From NCBI GenBank assembly GCA_034336665.1, contig CM067576.1:10903385-10967384 (forward strand): a stretch of DNA of 64,000 nt, written 5' to 3'. A model generated the notes under the pieces. The model did no database searches, was not told where the DNA came from, and saw only the letters and a program-made list of their open reading frames with translations. This document shows positions 1 through 13,252 of the stretch, one piece after another (the first letter of the stretch is position 1; each line of letters opens with the position of its first letter). The position numbers and the translations under genes were made by a program. The DNA is from Luscinia megarhynchos (taxonomy: Eukaryota > Chordata > Aves > Passeriformes > Turdidae).

Positions 1-3000
1 TGGGAAGAGCCAGGCAATGCTCAGCCAAGGGAAGCACAGCAGCCTTGCAGCAGCCTGCCAGAAGCTGTCCTGCTGCAAACTCTAAAACTTCATGGTTTTG
101 ACACTTTGGGAAAGATATGGACCATTTTCTCCCTGACTGCTGCCAGCTCAAGCTCACTGGGATATATGTACTGGATATTACAGGCAGCAATGCACCTCTT
201 GAACCTAAATCAGTGTTAATTCCCACCACTCACAAATAGTCCCTCAGCTTGCAAGGAACCTCTCTCCCCCCAACAGGGAATACATTTGGCGTACAGGAAC
301 CTCTGAACAAGACTGTCTCTTTAACAATGATTGTGCAAACACTACTAATTAGAGTAAATTACACACACAGTTTTTACTTAAGAATACAAGCTGGGTAGTA
401 CTGGTGCATTCTGCTCTTTTCACTACTCTTTTTAACTCTTCCTGCCTTTCAACTTTTCTTTACATCAGCAACTGTACTTCCAGAGGCCTTGCACATCTAA
501 AATCTCACAAAAAATCTTGCTTCATATACAATATTTTCATCATAGTTTTGCATCACAGGAAGGCAGATGCTTTCATTATTACTGCACATGTTGAGCATCA
601 GTTTTTAGGCTTTTGTTTTGATTTTTAGTAAGAACTTAATAACATACTCACAATACAAATATAATTTGAGTGTGAAAATACTGAAAATCCATATGCAAAA
701 TGTTGAAATAGCTGCACTGCCAATCTTCCAGAATAAACTTCAATGTATTTTCAAGTCAGATTGTCTGACATTCCCGTAAATCAATGCAGTTTCTCATACA
801 CTTAGACAAAACTAGAGAGAATGAACAGTTGGATATCTTATCACTAATAGCAGAGTGAGAAATTATCTAATTGATCAGATGTCTCTTGTGAATGGAATTG
901 ACCTACAATGATCACTATTAATAATGATATTTAAAAAAAAAATAAATCAAACTATCACAAATATACCAAACAAATCTAGCCTTTTTAAACAAAAAATAAA
1001 CTTCATTAAAAATCAAAAGAAGCAAGTAAAAAAATCCAAACATTTCATGTCAGCATTCATGGAAGACATAACACACTGTTCATGTGGCAAAATTTAGGAA
1101 CTCTGCTCTATTCTAATCAGATCTGCAGCAAAGTTATAAAGTAACCAGTCACTGTGCTATTTTTGGATTATTTTGCGAGCTGCTTTGGGCAGTTAATAAG
1201 CATCTTACTTGGGAAGGCTCATTAGGAACACATGGAGTCAAGATATTGTTCTAACTGCCAAAACAATTTCACCTTCCCAGTCAAAACCTAAGAAGCTGCA
1301 CGGGACTCCAGGGCAGGGCTTCACCACACTGTGTGTCTTCGTGCTCTTCCACAGCAAGGATGGACCTTGCCTGAAGTTCTGCCAAGGACTGCAGCAGCCT
1401 CACAGCTCTACAGATCCAGTTACACCCCTGGTTCCTCCCTCCAGAGCAGCTACATCACAGCAATGTGGCCTCAGCTCCATCAGTGTTTATGTGTTTACAG
1501 CAGAACTGAGTTTACTGCAGGTCAGGGGGATGCAGAGGGACTTTGCAGGCACCAACATCACCACTAACACTGGTAATTCTGGTGAGATGGACAATGACGG
1601 GCAGGGTTACAACACATTTCTAATATTAAATCTAAACTGATCTTCCTTATGTTGCACCACTGCAAAGTACTTTTCCCAGAATAGCCTGGACCTGCTCACA
1701 AATAGCCTGCTGACAGGCTACAGAGGATGGAAAAGCTTCCTGGGTAGCTGTAAAGCACCGTTCTCTCCTCCTCCTGCAGAGACAGCTCCTTCTACCTTCT
1801 CCTTCCATTTGTGCCACACCAGTGCTCCTGGGAACACTGAATTTACAAAAAGTGTTGATAGGAAAGAGAAAGGTGCTGTTAAATTCTTTATTTGAATTTG
1901 CATTTTTCAGGAACTGCTTGAACTAGGAACACTTTTTTTGGGGGTAACAATATCCAATGCTCTATTTGTGAAGTGTTTACAAATAATGAGGACCTAAGCT
2001 CTTGACTGGGACTCCTAAACTCCTATTTTTTATGCAAATAAATGATTGCCTGAATTTCTCTTTTGTTAGGAAACCCCTTCCTAATTACTTCTATAATTCC
2101 ATTTGGACATTTTCACTCCATAATTAACAACATGTGCAATGCAGTATTAGGATCACAGTAGAAATTCTTGTGGATATTTCTGATAAACTCCATTTCTAAA
2201 AGTTTATGTTGTCATGTTCTTTATTAAAGCTGAATGCCAATATTGGATTAATACTTGTAATCCTGCTCTAAAAGTTTTGGGGAATAATGATAGGACACAG
2301 CACTAAATTAAGACTCAAAAATCAGTTTGTATTTCAAATTTGACATCAAACCCCTTTAAATTCCACATATAAAGGATGTCAGCTATCAAAACCACTAAAA
2401 ATAATTATTCCAAGGAGAAAGTAAAGTGAAGGACTTTGTCCCTGACATGACACTCTTAGGTGCTCCCTGCAACAATTAAGTGCAGCACTATTCCCTTGGT
2501 GTGGACTTACCACCACCAAAAAGCCTCGTTTTGATTTACCAGAAAATGCACTTTCCAACACTCCTCCCCTGCCAGCCCAGCCAAACATTTTTGCAGCTGC
2601 TTAAGGTGCCTTGCTGCACAATCATTTCAGTTTCAAGAGATGGAGTAAAGGAAGAGAAAAAAAAAACCACACAATAATGTGGGCATTTTCACAAAACCTT
2701 TCAATGGGGTCTCAGGACACTGTCCTATCTTGGCACTTGAAAGCTACTGAAAGAAAACAAACATTTTGGGGAAGTACTCTAGAGTCAGTACCTAGAAACA
2801 ACATACAATCAATGGGAACATCAATTCAGACATAATTAATGATATAAAACCACACCCACTCTGTTTGGCTTGAGTTGTAATTTCTGAAAACAGTTTCTTC
2901 TATTAAAAATCAGAATTTTCAGCCCATTAGGACAGCAGCCACCAAGACCTGTGAATCACCAAGAGAGCATTGTCCAGCACTATGGATGCTGTGTATCCTG

Positions 3001-6000
3001 CCAGCCTGGGAGGTACAGGGTGCTCAATGGGGACCATGAAGTACCTAAAATATCCTTTCCAGCCACTGCTCACCTTGTGACAAGTCAGGCAGCTGTCAGA
3101 CACTTTCATAGATTGCCTTAACACATCAAAAAGGGAGAAAACTCAGGGGAGGAAACAATTTTCTACCACTTTACTGAATTTCACGGACTTACAAAGGGGT
3201 CTGACAAGCTGGAAGATGATTCTTCTGGGAACAGAAAGGCATTAGACCACCTCAGCTCCCTGTGAGCCATAAACCTGACCATGGCTCCACCTTTAAGTGG
3301 AGCTGTCAGTGCTCAGAACCTGCAGCAGCAGCTCTGTAGGCAGGGCATTAATTGGGAGGGTGGGGAGAAAAGGGGTGCAAATCCGTTTAGCTCTGATTGC
3401 AATAGGAAGCTGACTGACTGCAGGCAGGATTATCTAAAGGACAGCCTTTATTCCCATAGATATTAAGCAATTACCAGCTAATGAAACAAGCAGCTATAGG
3501 ATCTGGGCTGTGATGAGCTCATTTCAGAGCACAGGTTCATGTTGCAGAGGCTGCTATAGATACAGTGTAAATACAGGTGGCCACAACCTCAGGATTTGTT
3601 GCTGCAGGAAAGGAAAGGCCCTCACACACAGAGTGTGGGCCATGAGTCCAACATCCATACACAAAAAACAATGTCCTTGATGTTTGTGAGACAGCAGGCA
3701 GTGAGCAGGGACTGACATCTTAATGGCTGTTTTGCCACAGGGTCTCAAGCCTGGCACCCCAAGTCAGTCAGTTCTCAAAATTACAGCTGCCATTTGAAAC
3801 ATTCAGATAAAACATTAAATCAGAATTAATGTTTTATACTACTACTCTTCCTTTCCAGAGATTGCTGATCCTTGTTTTCAATTTTCTTGCATTCATACCT
3901 AACCATAAGCGGAACCTGGACAAGCAGCTGTCAAATGGTTCATGTCAGTTTAACCACTTACCTGATTTCTCTCTTAAGCAGACAACTGACACTACGTGAT
4001 TGAAGTAGTTCTGAATACTACAAACTACACCCTAGCACAAGGCTCTGGAAAAGAGCTGTCTGATCTATGGATCTTCCAGAACCAAGAACACTACGATTTA
4101 TTTTTATTAGGACACTGTTTCACAATAAACAACATGATTGCACCCTGTTAACCCTCACAGAATTAAGGTACAGAACACACAGGTTGACTCCTCTCGGTAC
4201 AACAAACTGGCAATATTATAAATTTTCTCTGTATAGCAGAAAAGAACCATCTACTCATCTCAATAACCACTGAAAAAAAACCAAAGAACTGCTAAAACCA
4301 GCCTGTAGATCTCACATACTCAATGTCTGATAAACAAAAATAATTATGACTGTATTTCCCTATGTACAAAACAATCTCTTGCAGCAAGGAGCTGTCATGT
4401 ACAGAACTGGAACTGACAACTGAAGCTTGCTCAAAATTCACATCAATCCCAGTAAATCAAGTGCCAATTCTTGACATGTACTTCATACCAAAGAAAACCA
4501 GACCAGGAAACTTGACTAAAATAAGCATCACCTGCACCAAGCACTCCTTATTTTCACATATCCTGTCTCAGTCCACTCTAAATCATGTTTTCAGTGTTCC
4601 ATCTTCCCCATGTGCTCTAGGATTCCCTCCTCACCTGGTTTTTATACCTAATATTCCCATAGAAAGAGCCTCTCTTCTTTCCTTACCTCAAACCAAGAAA
4701 CAGCTGGCATAATTCAGTATTTGATTTATTAGAATATAAAACAGAATTGGTGCATCAATTTAGCCAGGGCTTTCAGGATGGTGTCCTTACTCAAGTCTTA
4801 AATTCCACACATTAAAACAAAGTGAAAGCACCTTTTAAGACAGAAGATGAATAGATGCATTTGTCTGCTGATGTAAAAGCTCACACCCAACCAAGATGGG
4901 AAGCATTCAATGCCACCTTCTTGGAAATGACCTTTTAAAATCTCTTTTCCATCCAAGGGGACAATGCCATAGAAAAAAAAATTATACAAGTGGATCTTGA
5001 ATACAATAGTAATTCAATAGTCTATTTCCAGGCCAACCTATACATTTCAGACAGAGGAGTCTCAACATTTAAAGTGACTAAGTTATCCAGAGGCTTATAG
5101 CAAACCGAAAATCATCCTGGGCTTTCTGCCCTCAAAGCCCAAGCCAGTGGCAGCTATTCTTTTCAAGACCTGGATAAACAGGTCTGTGCACGCTGTCCTG
5201 CTGCCAAAGCAGCAGAAACCCCAATGCAACTACTGAGCCATCACTTAGTCATTTCAAAGAAACTATCAGAGAGCCCTGGCTAAGCTCTGATCCACTGAAA
5301 AGTCAAGATGTAGCACTACAAGGGCTTAAAAAATTAACTATTTTATAAAAACAACCAAAAGAGAGACATTTATCTAAGCTGTTGGATTTATCCTAAGAAA
5401 TCCTAAATGCCAAATATCCAGGTGAGACTCCCTTTTCCCCTGGCTCCCTTTCAGGCAGTGGAGGAACATCTATTCTGAAGAGGTGATGCTCAAAAGCCAC
5501 CATGACCAAAGACCACATTTTGGAAGCAGATCATTCAGCCCCAAATGCTGATGTCCCATCTTCCCTTGGTTTGAAATATGACTGACTCACTACCTACCTG
5601 CCATGTGACACTGTTAATTTAATTCATGATTTTGGAAAGGGAAAAGTTCAACAGGTTTAGGGATTTTCCTAAAAGAAAATCTTAGTTAATTAGTAATGCC
5701 TATGTTTTATTGAAGGTAAGGGAGAATAACACTCAGGGACCTAGCTAAAACCTAATGCTAAAACATGAAATGTTAAAAACATGAGAGATGACTTTCTGCT
5801 GGCCCACTGGTCCACCAGCCAATAAAACATCCTCTTTTTTTTAATTTTTTTTTTTTTTATTAGGGAGTGTTTTCTGCAGAATGGGTATGCAAGAAGGTTC
5901 CTTTGAAAAGCAGTCCTGGCCAGAAGGGCCCGTCACACTTGTCTCTTCTCAGCTACCACCAGTATTTGGACAAACACATCATCATAATTCAACTGTTGGT

Positions 6001-9000
6001 AACCCCTCTCAGTCTACAGCACTTTTTCTACACATTCTGGGATGCTTTGGAAGAGTCAAAGATGAAAATAATTTTGAAAAAAAAAAATCTCAACTCCATC
6101 TTGAAAGCAAAGGACCAAAGTGAGTAAGAGTTCTCATCACACAAAAAGCAGGAAAGAAGCAACAGGATCCAACACAGGACCAATTCTTTTATATTTATAT
6201 TTTATCATAGTAAGTGTTTTTTATCTGCACTTGAGCAGAAGATACAAAATACTGCAAAAACTAAGAAAATTTTCTAGTATCTTATAAAACTCTCAAATAC
6301 TCAACATTATGTAAGAAAAAAATTCTTAACTAATGAGTTGCAAGAATAAAAAAGATACTATCCTACAACAGGATGTATTTCCATAAATTTCACTTGCTCA
6401 GCATTCTTCCAAAGATATGCAAAGTAAAACCTCTGCACTTTCACAACAAAAAGGGATAGCTACTTGTTGAGGGAAAAAACCCAAACTATCTGCATTCTAT
6501 TACAATATATATTGGCATATATTAAGAACTATAGCACATCATCCCAATTAAATTAGCTCCTAAATCCAATCCTGTGCCCCACTCTGCTAGACGTAGCATG
6601 GGTTTATAACAAAGGTTGCAACCTTGTTACTGCAGTCTGTTGCTACAAAAAAGGAGTACATGTATCATGTCAAAATAATCACTAGTTTATCACAGCCCAA
6701 GGTCATATGAGGTATCAGTGAGAAAGTTTCTATTTGAGATAACCTCTGAGGCCAGGCACTGCTCAAAAACCTCCTAAATTTACCTAAGCACTTGCAGAAA
6801 TCACTGATTTCTGAGGTTTGCTTACAGTATCCCATTGCAGCAGAAGGCCATTCCCAGTAGGAAGATAAGATTTACACGAGGCCTTTGGTTGGTGTTTGCA
6901 TGGCACCTGAGCTGCTGCTAAGGAAGAAAGCATCTGCAGGAGACAAATGAAAGAGAGAGGCTTCCAAGCTTCACTTAAACAGTGCTGCAAAGAGTCCTCA
7001 AACAAGATGCAGGAGTTCTTTTTCTTGCTTTGTGAAATTTTCAGTGGGAAAGAAACTTAAGGTTCCTTTTCCTTGTAAGTCAAGACCTGCCTCTGTTTTA
7101 AATCCAAGAATCACTTTTATTCCCCAAAAACAGCTTAATGCTTTAAGGTAATCTTCATATATGTTACAAGAACTCAAAATTACCTACTAAGATTGAAGCC
7201 CTGCAGCCTCCTCACCTGCAGGGTCTGAGCCCCAGCTGTGGACTCCAACAAACACAATTCAGTCCTGGAGCTGCTCCCAGTTTTAAAGGTCAGGCCACAT
7301 GTGAGCACAGAAAAAGGAGTGCCTGTGTATTCCCCTTCCCTCAACACTGACCCTTCTGTCAAGTGAATGTTGCAGGGATGGTTTGAGCTCTGAGCAGAGG
7401 ACAATGTCCCCATGGCACCATCCAGCTGTCCTTACAGCTGCATTTCAGCATCCTCCAAGGCAAGTAAAGAACACAGAAGAGCTGCCCAATATCAAACCCA
7501 CAGAGGAGCAGCTGGGTAGCCCCAATTTAAATCAGAACACAAGAACTCATGATTCAGCACTAATGCCCAAGCAAACCCTTCCCACCCCCCACCAGACTGT
7601 AACTAGTTGACTGGTGAAACCTATGTGCAAATTTGTACCTAAATATAGATGTTCTGCTAAATTTGGCAAATCTCTCCTTACCAAGGGGTTGCACTGCATA
7701 TTTATGTAATTATACAGTAGTATTTCACATCTTTACTTTCTACACCTATCATTAGAAAACAGTTGCTGACATTTATTTTAGGTCATGTACTCAACTGGGT
7801 CAAGATGCACTAAGGGAAGACCCAAGTTCTGCAAGAAACCTTAAAAATCAGTTCACTGTAAAATGTTATTGAATAGGATTAACCATAGCTACACTGCTTC
7901 TTTCTGGTTACCACAGGCCAGACTTGCAAAGTTATTGAGATATGTACCATAATTTTTCTGGAAGTTAAATGCCTAATCAGACTGGGAATAAATGAACAAC
8001 CTACTAACCAGCTCTCTGCATCCTGAAGAGTCACCTCAATACTTCTGGAAACCTGAACATGTTATCTTTTGATGTTTTCTAATCAGTGAATAATTCCTGG
8101 AAGAAAATTTTACATTTTCTTCTATCTCTTACCTCCTCAACTTTGAAAGAGCTTGTCAAAAGAAAAACATCAACTGCTAAACTGAAACCTACATTTTTCA
8201 GGGAAAAGGCTTTTCTGCTTAATACTAACTACCTGAATTTGCATCCACTTTTTGAATTTCTATTCCTTATGGTAAAGAAAATGCTGCTACTTTCATTGTT
8301 TCTAATACAGTGAAAATTAAAGTGCCTGAGAGGTACATTAACCTCAAAAGTCAAAAGATGCATTGTGCACACCATTTACAAAGCAGATCCATGTTAGGAA
8401 GATTCAACAATGCAGCAATGACTTCAATAGACAACACTGCTAATTTGAAACAAATTACATATTTACTCTGAATTTCAAACCCAGTTTAAAAATTAAGAGA
8501 CCTCAGATTGCAGGGAGGGGGGCCCCAAACAAAATCTCCAGGTACTGAACTGCTCTGGAGTGCATGCCATTCAACTACTCATCCTACTCCTTGTAGGAGG
8601 TATGTTATGTCTGATTTTTAATTATGCTTTATGTAAATATCCCCAGAGGCTTATGCAATAGGTACAGGCTTAAGTAAGGCGAGCTGGTGGAGGCAGCTCA
8701 GGAGAGGGAAGCCGAGAGCTGAGCTGACTCCATAGCCAAGGGCTGGGTGAGCTCCAGTTGCCATTGAAGGCCTCCAAAGCCCTGAATTACAGAATATGAG
8801 AGATTTGCTACATTTGTACACTCATTGCCAAAAGCCACTTACTGAACCAAGCTCCCAGATGCCCTGGTATTTCTGGGGGCATCGCCAGCTTCTGCTGCTT
8901 GATTTACAACAGCTCAGCAAACACATTGACCCCCAAGCACTGACACAGCCACGTTTATCACCTGCCTCAACTACTGCCTTCCACACTCAGCTGCTGGGAG

Positions 9001-12000
9001 GGTTTTTGATGAGGATCTGCATTTTCTGTGGCCACCAAAGACCCCGTGGACATCAGCACTGGCCTCCCAGCACACCTTCACCTTGACCTACAGCCCTCCC
9101 AGCCAGGGTGGAGGAGGCTGTTTAATGCTTGTGCCTTTGGCACCACTGTAAGTGCCAGCAAAATTCACAAGGAGTGGTAATAATACACTTAAAGTCACAC
9201 CAAAAATCTCACTTTAAACAAGTTGCAGGCTGTGTTCACACCCTGATCAAGCTTAGAAGGCAACTAAGCAACTATTTGCACTGAGGTCAAAACCACCTCA
9301 TTTCTCAGGCTGCAGCCAGCGGTGGAAGTTTCTCTGAGCACGCAGGAGATCCACAGCAGCATTCCAGTTTTACACAGGAATAGCACAAACCTCCTGGCCT
9401 CATCCCTCCATGCCCAAAGACGTGCTTCAGCTTGCAATTGTTTCTATTTGCATGTGATAATTTTAACTGGTAATTCTAGAAAATATTCTGCACAGCTGCA
9501 TTCAAATTTTACCTTGTGGACCTAATACAACTCATCTGTATAGGATCCACTTTAGACCTTGGTTTCCCAGCCAAGAGCCTGGTCACTATCATAGGCAAGC
9601 ACTGAGCTAAGAAACCAGAAAGCTTCAATTTTCTCCCAGTTCTGCAAGCCAGGAAAAATGGGGCACACCCTCTTGACCTGTAAAATGGGGACAGTACTCT
9701 CCATTGTAAAGTACTTGGAGATCTGATCTAAGAAATGCAATATATTTTTCAAAAAGGTTAGGTTAAAATATATTGCTCTTCTCATTCTCTAGATAAAAGC
9801 TTCATTATACTGGTTGTCCTGCACTTCCCTGATGATTTTCTTTTTTAACTAACTTGCCATTTTGACCAGTCCAATTATTTTAGCATATCAGACTAATACA
9901 AGGATACAAAACCTAAATACTACTGCAGACATGCAGCAGAGCCTATAGAATATTGCACCATGATTTTTACAGCTTCAAAAGTAGAAGCCATGAAGAAGAG
10001 AACAAATCAAGGTAGCATGGCAAAAACTTGGGGTTTTTTATTTTTTAATTCTCCCTTTTAGTTCTCACTAATTCCACCCACTGGTAATAGCTGAAGGCAT
10101 ACACCCAAATCAGTGACTCATGGCACAAGACCACAGTCCAAACAGTGACTGACTGGCTTCTCAAAGCAGCACTGTTCAAGAATTGCACTGTTCTATCCCT
10201 GGACCTTAACTGCCTTTTCTTTGCTCAAAAAAGAAAAGAAAACAAACAAGCAAGGAGAAATACCCACCACTGACAACAGGTGCTTCCTTAGTTCTCAGGA
10301 AAAAAAAAAAATTAAGAAAAAAAAAAAACTCCCCCTTGGTGCTCCCAGCCATGCAGCCCAGCCTAGGCACATTCTTCCCACCCATGCTTCTTCCCCAGGT
10401 AACTCTCCACAACCAGAAACACAAGACAAAATAATTCCCCAGGCAATTTCAGCTTTGAGATTAGCCCACCTCCTCTGTGTGTGCTGGAAATCTTCAAATA
10501 TTTCAATTCCAATTAATTTCTTCTATTCTGTATTTTAAATAATGTACTTTTCCCCAGGTTTTTCAAACGAATCAATTAAGAGCTGTTTGGGAACCTTTAT
10601 TTTTTTGACCTGAATGGCAACCTCCCAGACACATTATTTATAATAGGCTGTCTTTCTTAATACTTGCTATTAGTCAAAAGAGTGCTTAGTAAACATCCTA
10701 GCTGTCCAATCTTCACATCCCTTAAATAATGGGGTGGGTTCAAAAGGGATAAGCTTTCAAAGTAGGACTCTACTCACCTTGTAAAGAGCCACAACCACCC
10801 TGATATAGCCCATTTCCCACGTTCTGTAGCTACTGCTTTGTATCTTCAAAGATACATTAAAATGTGACATAAAAGACCCCCTAGTGAGCAGACACACACG
10901 GATTACTTGTGCCCTGCTCTATCTATGGTAGGTCTTCCAGCTCCCCCAAACAGGTATGTACTGATTCCATATGGGACTGAACACGGATGTCCAGGACACC
11001 AATCACACAAGGAACATTCACATACAAGTGCTCATCTGCCTGATCATTAGATTTTAAGTTGAGTTAAACGTCCTGCTGTTAGCACCACTCCTAATGTAGC
11101 TTAGGTGGTCATGAGCAAAATGCAAATGTAGATTTTCATCAGTTTAATCACTTTTTTTATTCAGGTAAGACCTGGTTCAGGTTTTAGAAGGGCTGGAGAA
11201 AAGGTGGTCATCAATAAAAGGCAAAAAATTCAGCCACGGGAGGATGAGTGCAGGCTCTCCTCCTTCCCATCTCTCCAGAAGGAACAAGGACACATCCTAA
11301 GTACTCTTGTTTGGCCTCCAAATTAAAAATGTTATGTATCACCTAGGCTATTTTCTTCCTTCGGCAGAAGCCCAAAGGAACTGCAAAAAACCTGCAGGCA
11401 GTAAGTAGCCACTTTCTCCTACTTTCCAGTAAAACTATGTAAGGGCTGTGATCCAGCTGTGATCCCATCTTTTGTTAAGAAACTACTAAGGAATGAAGAT
11501 TCACCCTTTGGTGCAGCAGTGACAGATAAAAGCCTTCATCAACCTTCTCTCCCTAGGCTACATAAAGCAGCATTAAATGCCAGTTTACAGGTCCAACAAC
11601 GCTCCATTTGGGTTGGGATAAGGCCCCCGTCCCTTCTCCACACCCTCCCTTTAAACCTCTCCGCAGGTTTGGAAGATCAAAGGAAGACACCTCCACTACC
11701 CTCTTCCATTTTGTTGAGTAAGAAATATTCCTATTGCATAAAAGAGCGTGTGTATAGCTATATCTACAGGAATTTATCCATTTCTGGGAACCCCGAGTCC
11801 AGGGCAGCAACAGTGGGGCTGACGGCTTCACATTGTTCTCCATCGGGTGCAGGATCTCGCCTCCCCCGCCAAACCTGCTCCCAGGTGGAAGCGGCTCCTT
11901 GAGGTCAGGACACATCCTCACCGCGCTCCGCGGCCGCTGCGCGCAGAGGGCCCGGCCGCCCCCGGCCCTTCCCCGGGGCCGCCGGGAGGCGCGGCGGGGC

Positions 12001-12206
12001 GAGACCCCCGCGCTCGCTGCCTCCTGCCCGGCCCCGGGCCGCGCTGCCGTGCGGGGACCCGCCCATGGCGGCGGGAGGCCCGGGACGAGCGGGTGCGGTG
12101 CGAGCGGTGCGGCCGGCGCTGCGCGGCGAGCGGGAGGGCGGGCGGGCCCCGGCCGGGCCTGTCAGGAAGCGGCGGAGAGGAAGGAGGGCGGGCCAGGATC
12201 GCTCAC
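1..12206 (-). other. ANKHD1: ANKHD1 intron 1 (part), no recognisable exon
   Basis: This 12.2 kb AT-rich stretch lies downstream of ANKHD1 exon 1 on the minus strand. I searched both strands for the expected next exon, which in the family continues as an acidic segment ahead of the ankyrin repeats, and did not find it. I also saw no CR1 tail, tRNA or other gene. Short A/T runs occur (near 936, 5830-5860 and 10,300-10,330). The open frames here are short, lack splice context and match no family I know. Assigning the stretch to intron 1 rests on gene order and on the large first intron of the mammalian gene, so it is an inference. Confidence 0.7.
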
Positions 12207-12485
12207 CTCGGACACCTCGTCCTCGTCGCTGCCGGAGCCGCCGCCGCCCCCGCTCCGCAGCACGGCGGCCGCCAGCTTGAAGTCGAGGGCGGCCTCACCG
12301 GCCGCGGGCGCGCCGGGGCCTCCCGGCCCGCCGGGCCCGGCCTCCCCGAAGAGGCGCACGGCCCGCAGGCCCAGCGGGGAGGGCCCGGCCGCGGCGGGCG
12401 GCTCGGCAGCGGCGGGCGGCGCGCGGGGCGCGACCGAGTCGATCTCCTCGTCGGCGGCAGCGGCGGCGGTGCCGTCCGTGAGCAT
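12207..12485 (-). CDS. ANKHD1: ANKHD1 exon 1 (ankyrin repeat and KH domain protein 1, N-terminus)
   Basis: This is the first coding exon of ANKHD1, a very large cytoplasmic scaffold with two blocks of ankyrin repeats and one KH RNA-binding domain, the relative of fly Mask, linked to Hippo/YAP and growth signalling. Only the disordered N-terminus is here: the start MLTDGT, then EEIDSVAPR, LRAVRLFGEAGP, ALDFKLAAAVLR and GSDEDEVSE, in the same order as the human protein, separated by Ala/Gly/Pro-rich filler. The ATG is the reverse complement of 12,483-12,485. The exon is 279 nt (93 codons) and ends in phase 0 at a clear GAG|GTGAGC donor (12,201-12,206). The ankyrin and KH exons lie beyond the left edge. 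The opposite-strand open frames of up to 331 codons here are GC-rich shadows. Confidence 0.93.
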
Positions 12486-12605
12486 CGCGCTGGTCCGGGC
12501 CCGGCCGTCTCCGTCCCCTCACGGCACCGCGGCAGCGCCACTAACTTCTCACACCCTACCCGGCCGCGGCCGCCGCGCCGCCCCCCCGCCGCTCCGCGCA
12601 CGCCT

Positions 12606-13046
12606 ATTGGGCGCGCTCGGCCGAGGGCGGCGCGCTATTGGCCGCGGCGCCCGCCACTCAGGAGCGCGTCACGCGCTCCCAGCATGCTGCCCTGAGAGCG
12701 CACGCCGAGGCGGTAAGAGTGCGCCGCCCCGCCTCGCCCGCCCGGCCTCGCTTCCTGAAATTTCCGCGCTACGATTGGTTCTCCCGAACATCAATCATGC
12801 GCCTTGGTGGAGCTGCGGACGCCGATAGGGCAAAGGGGCTGTCCATCAAAGCGCATCCAGGAATCACGGTTTTGATTGGTCGAAAAGCACATCGCTCACA
12901 ACGCACGGCGTCTGGCGTCTCTCGATTGGCTCCTGTGTTCCCTGGGCCCGCCTCCGCTTCGAAGCTCTCTGAAGGACTCCGTCAGCGCGAGACATCGTCA
13001 CACGCCCGCCTGTCCCGAGCGGTGATTGGGTCGCGGAGCTGCCAAT
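12606..13046 (-). promoter_or_regulatory. Array of seven CCAAT boxes (NF-Y type)
   Basis: ATTGG (CCAAT on the minus strand, the direction of ANKHD1) occurs at 12,606-12,610, 12,637-12,641, 12,774-12,778, 12,875-12,879, 12,925-12,929 and 13,025-13,029. One box in the opposite sense (CCAAT) is at 13,042-13,046. Several have the GATTGG core preferred by NF-Y. The first two are 31 bp apart, about three helical turns. Occupancy by NF-Y is inferred from the motif. Confidence 0.75.
12677..12687 (+). promoter_or_regulatory. ZNF143/THAP11-type site (TCCCAGCATGC)
   Basis: The 11-mer TCCCAGCATGC matches the core of the SBS motif bound by ZNF143 and THAP11 in many CpG-island promoters. It lies between the two proximal CCAAT boxes and the distal ones, about 200 bp upstream of the ANKHD1 start codon. 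Assignment is by motif only. Confidence 0.6.
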
Positions 13047-13154
13047 CTAAGGGAATGACACACCTCCTCCATGGCCCCGCCCCCTCCCGGGTGCGGGCCT
13101 CCATAGGCTGGGCTCTCTGCTCAGTCGGCCACGCCCACTGTGATGTCACCGCGC

Positions 13155-13166
13155 GGCCACGTGGCC
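13155..13166. promoter_or_regulatory. Palindromic E-box GGCCACGTGGCC with nearby CRE-like site
   Basis: A 12-bp perfect palindrome centred on CACGTG, of the kind bound by USF or MYC/MAX-family factors, lies 11 bp downstream of a CRE-like TGATGTCA (13,141-13,148). It sits between the SLC4A9 stop codon and the ANKHD1 CCAAT array, so it could serve the ANKHD1 promoter or lie in the SLC4A9 3'UTR. Confidence 0.5.
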
Positions 13167-13252
13167 CGGGGGGTTTCGGGCCCCCCGGGGGTCTCGGGCC
13201 CGGACCCCCGGCCCGGGGCGATGGCCCCGCGCAGCCCCGGCCCCGCCCCGGC

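Larger units (their letters stand above)
12486..13170 (-). promoter_or_regulatory. ANKHD1: ANKHD1 CpG-island promoter
   Basis: The DNA upstream of the ANKHD1 start codon is GC-rich with dense CpG; the island runs from about 11.9 to 13.3 kb. I see no TATA box close to the start. It contains seven CCAAT boxes, a ZNF143-type motif, a palindromic E-box and a CRE-like TGATGTCA at 13,141. The exact transcription start cannot be read from sequence. The same 767 bp must also hold the 3' end of SLC4A9, which is transcribed in the same direction. Confidence 0.8.

Noticed and set aside
1..12206. Possible ANKHD1 exon 2 or an independent gene in the left 12 kb
   Set aside because: No sequence resembling the acidic segment or ankyrin repeats was found in either strand, and no open frame has splice context.
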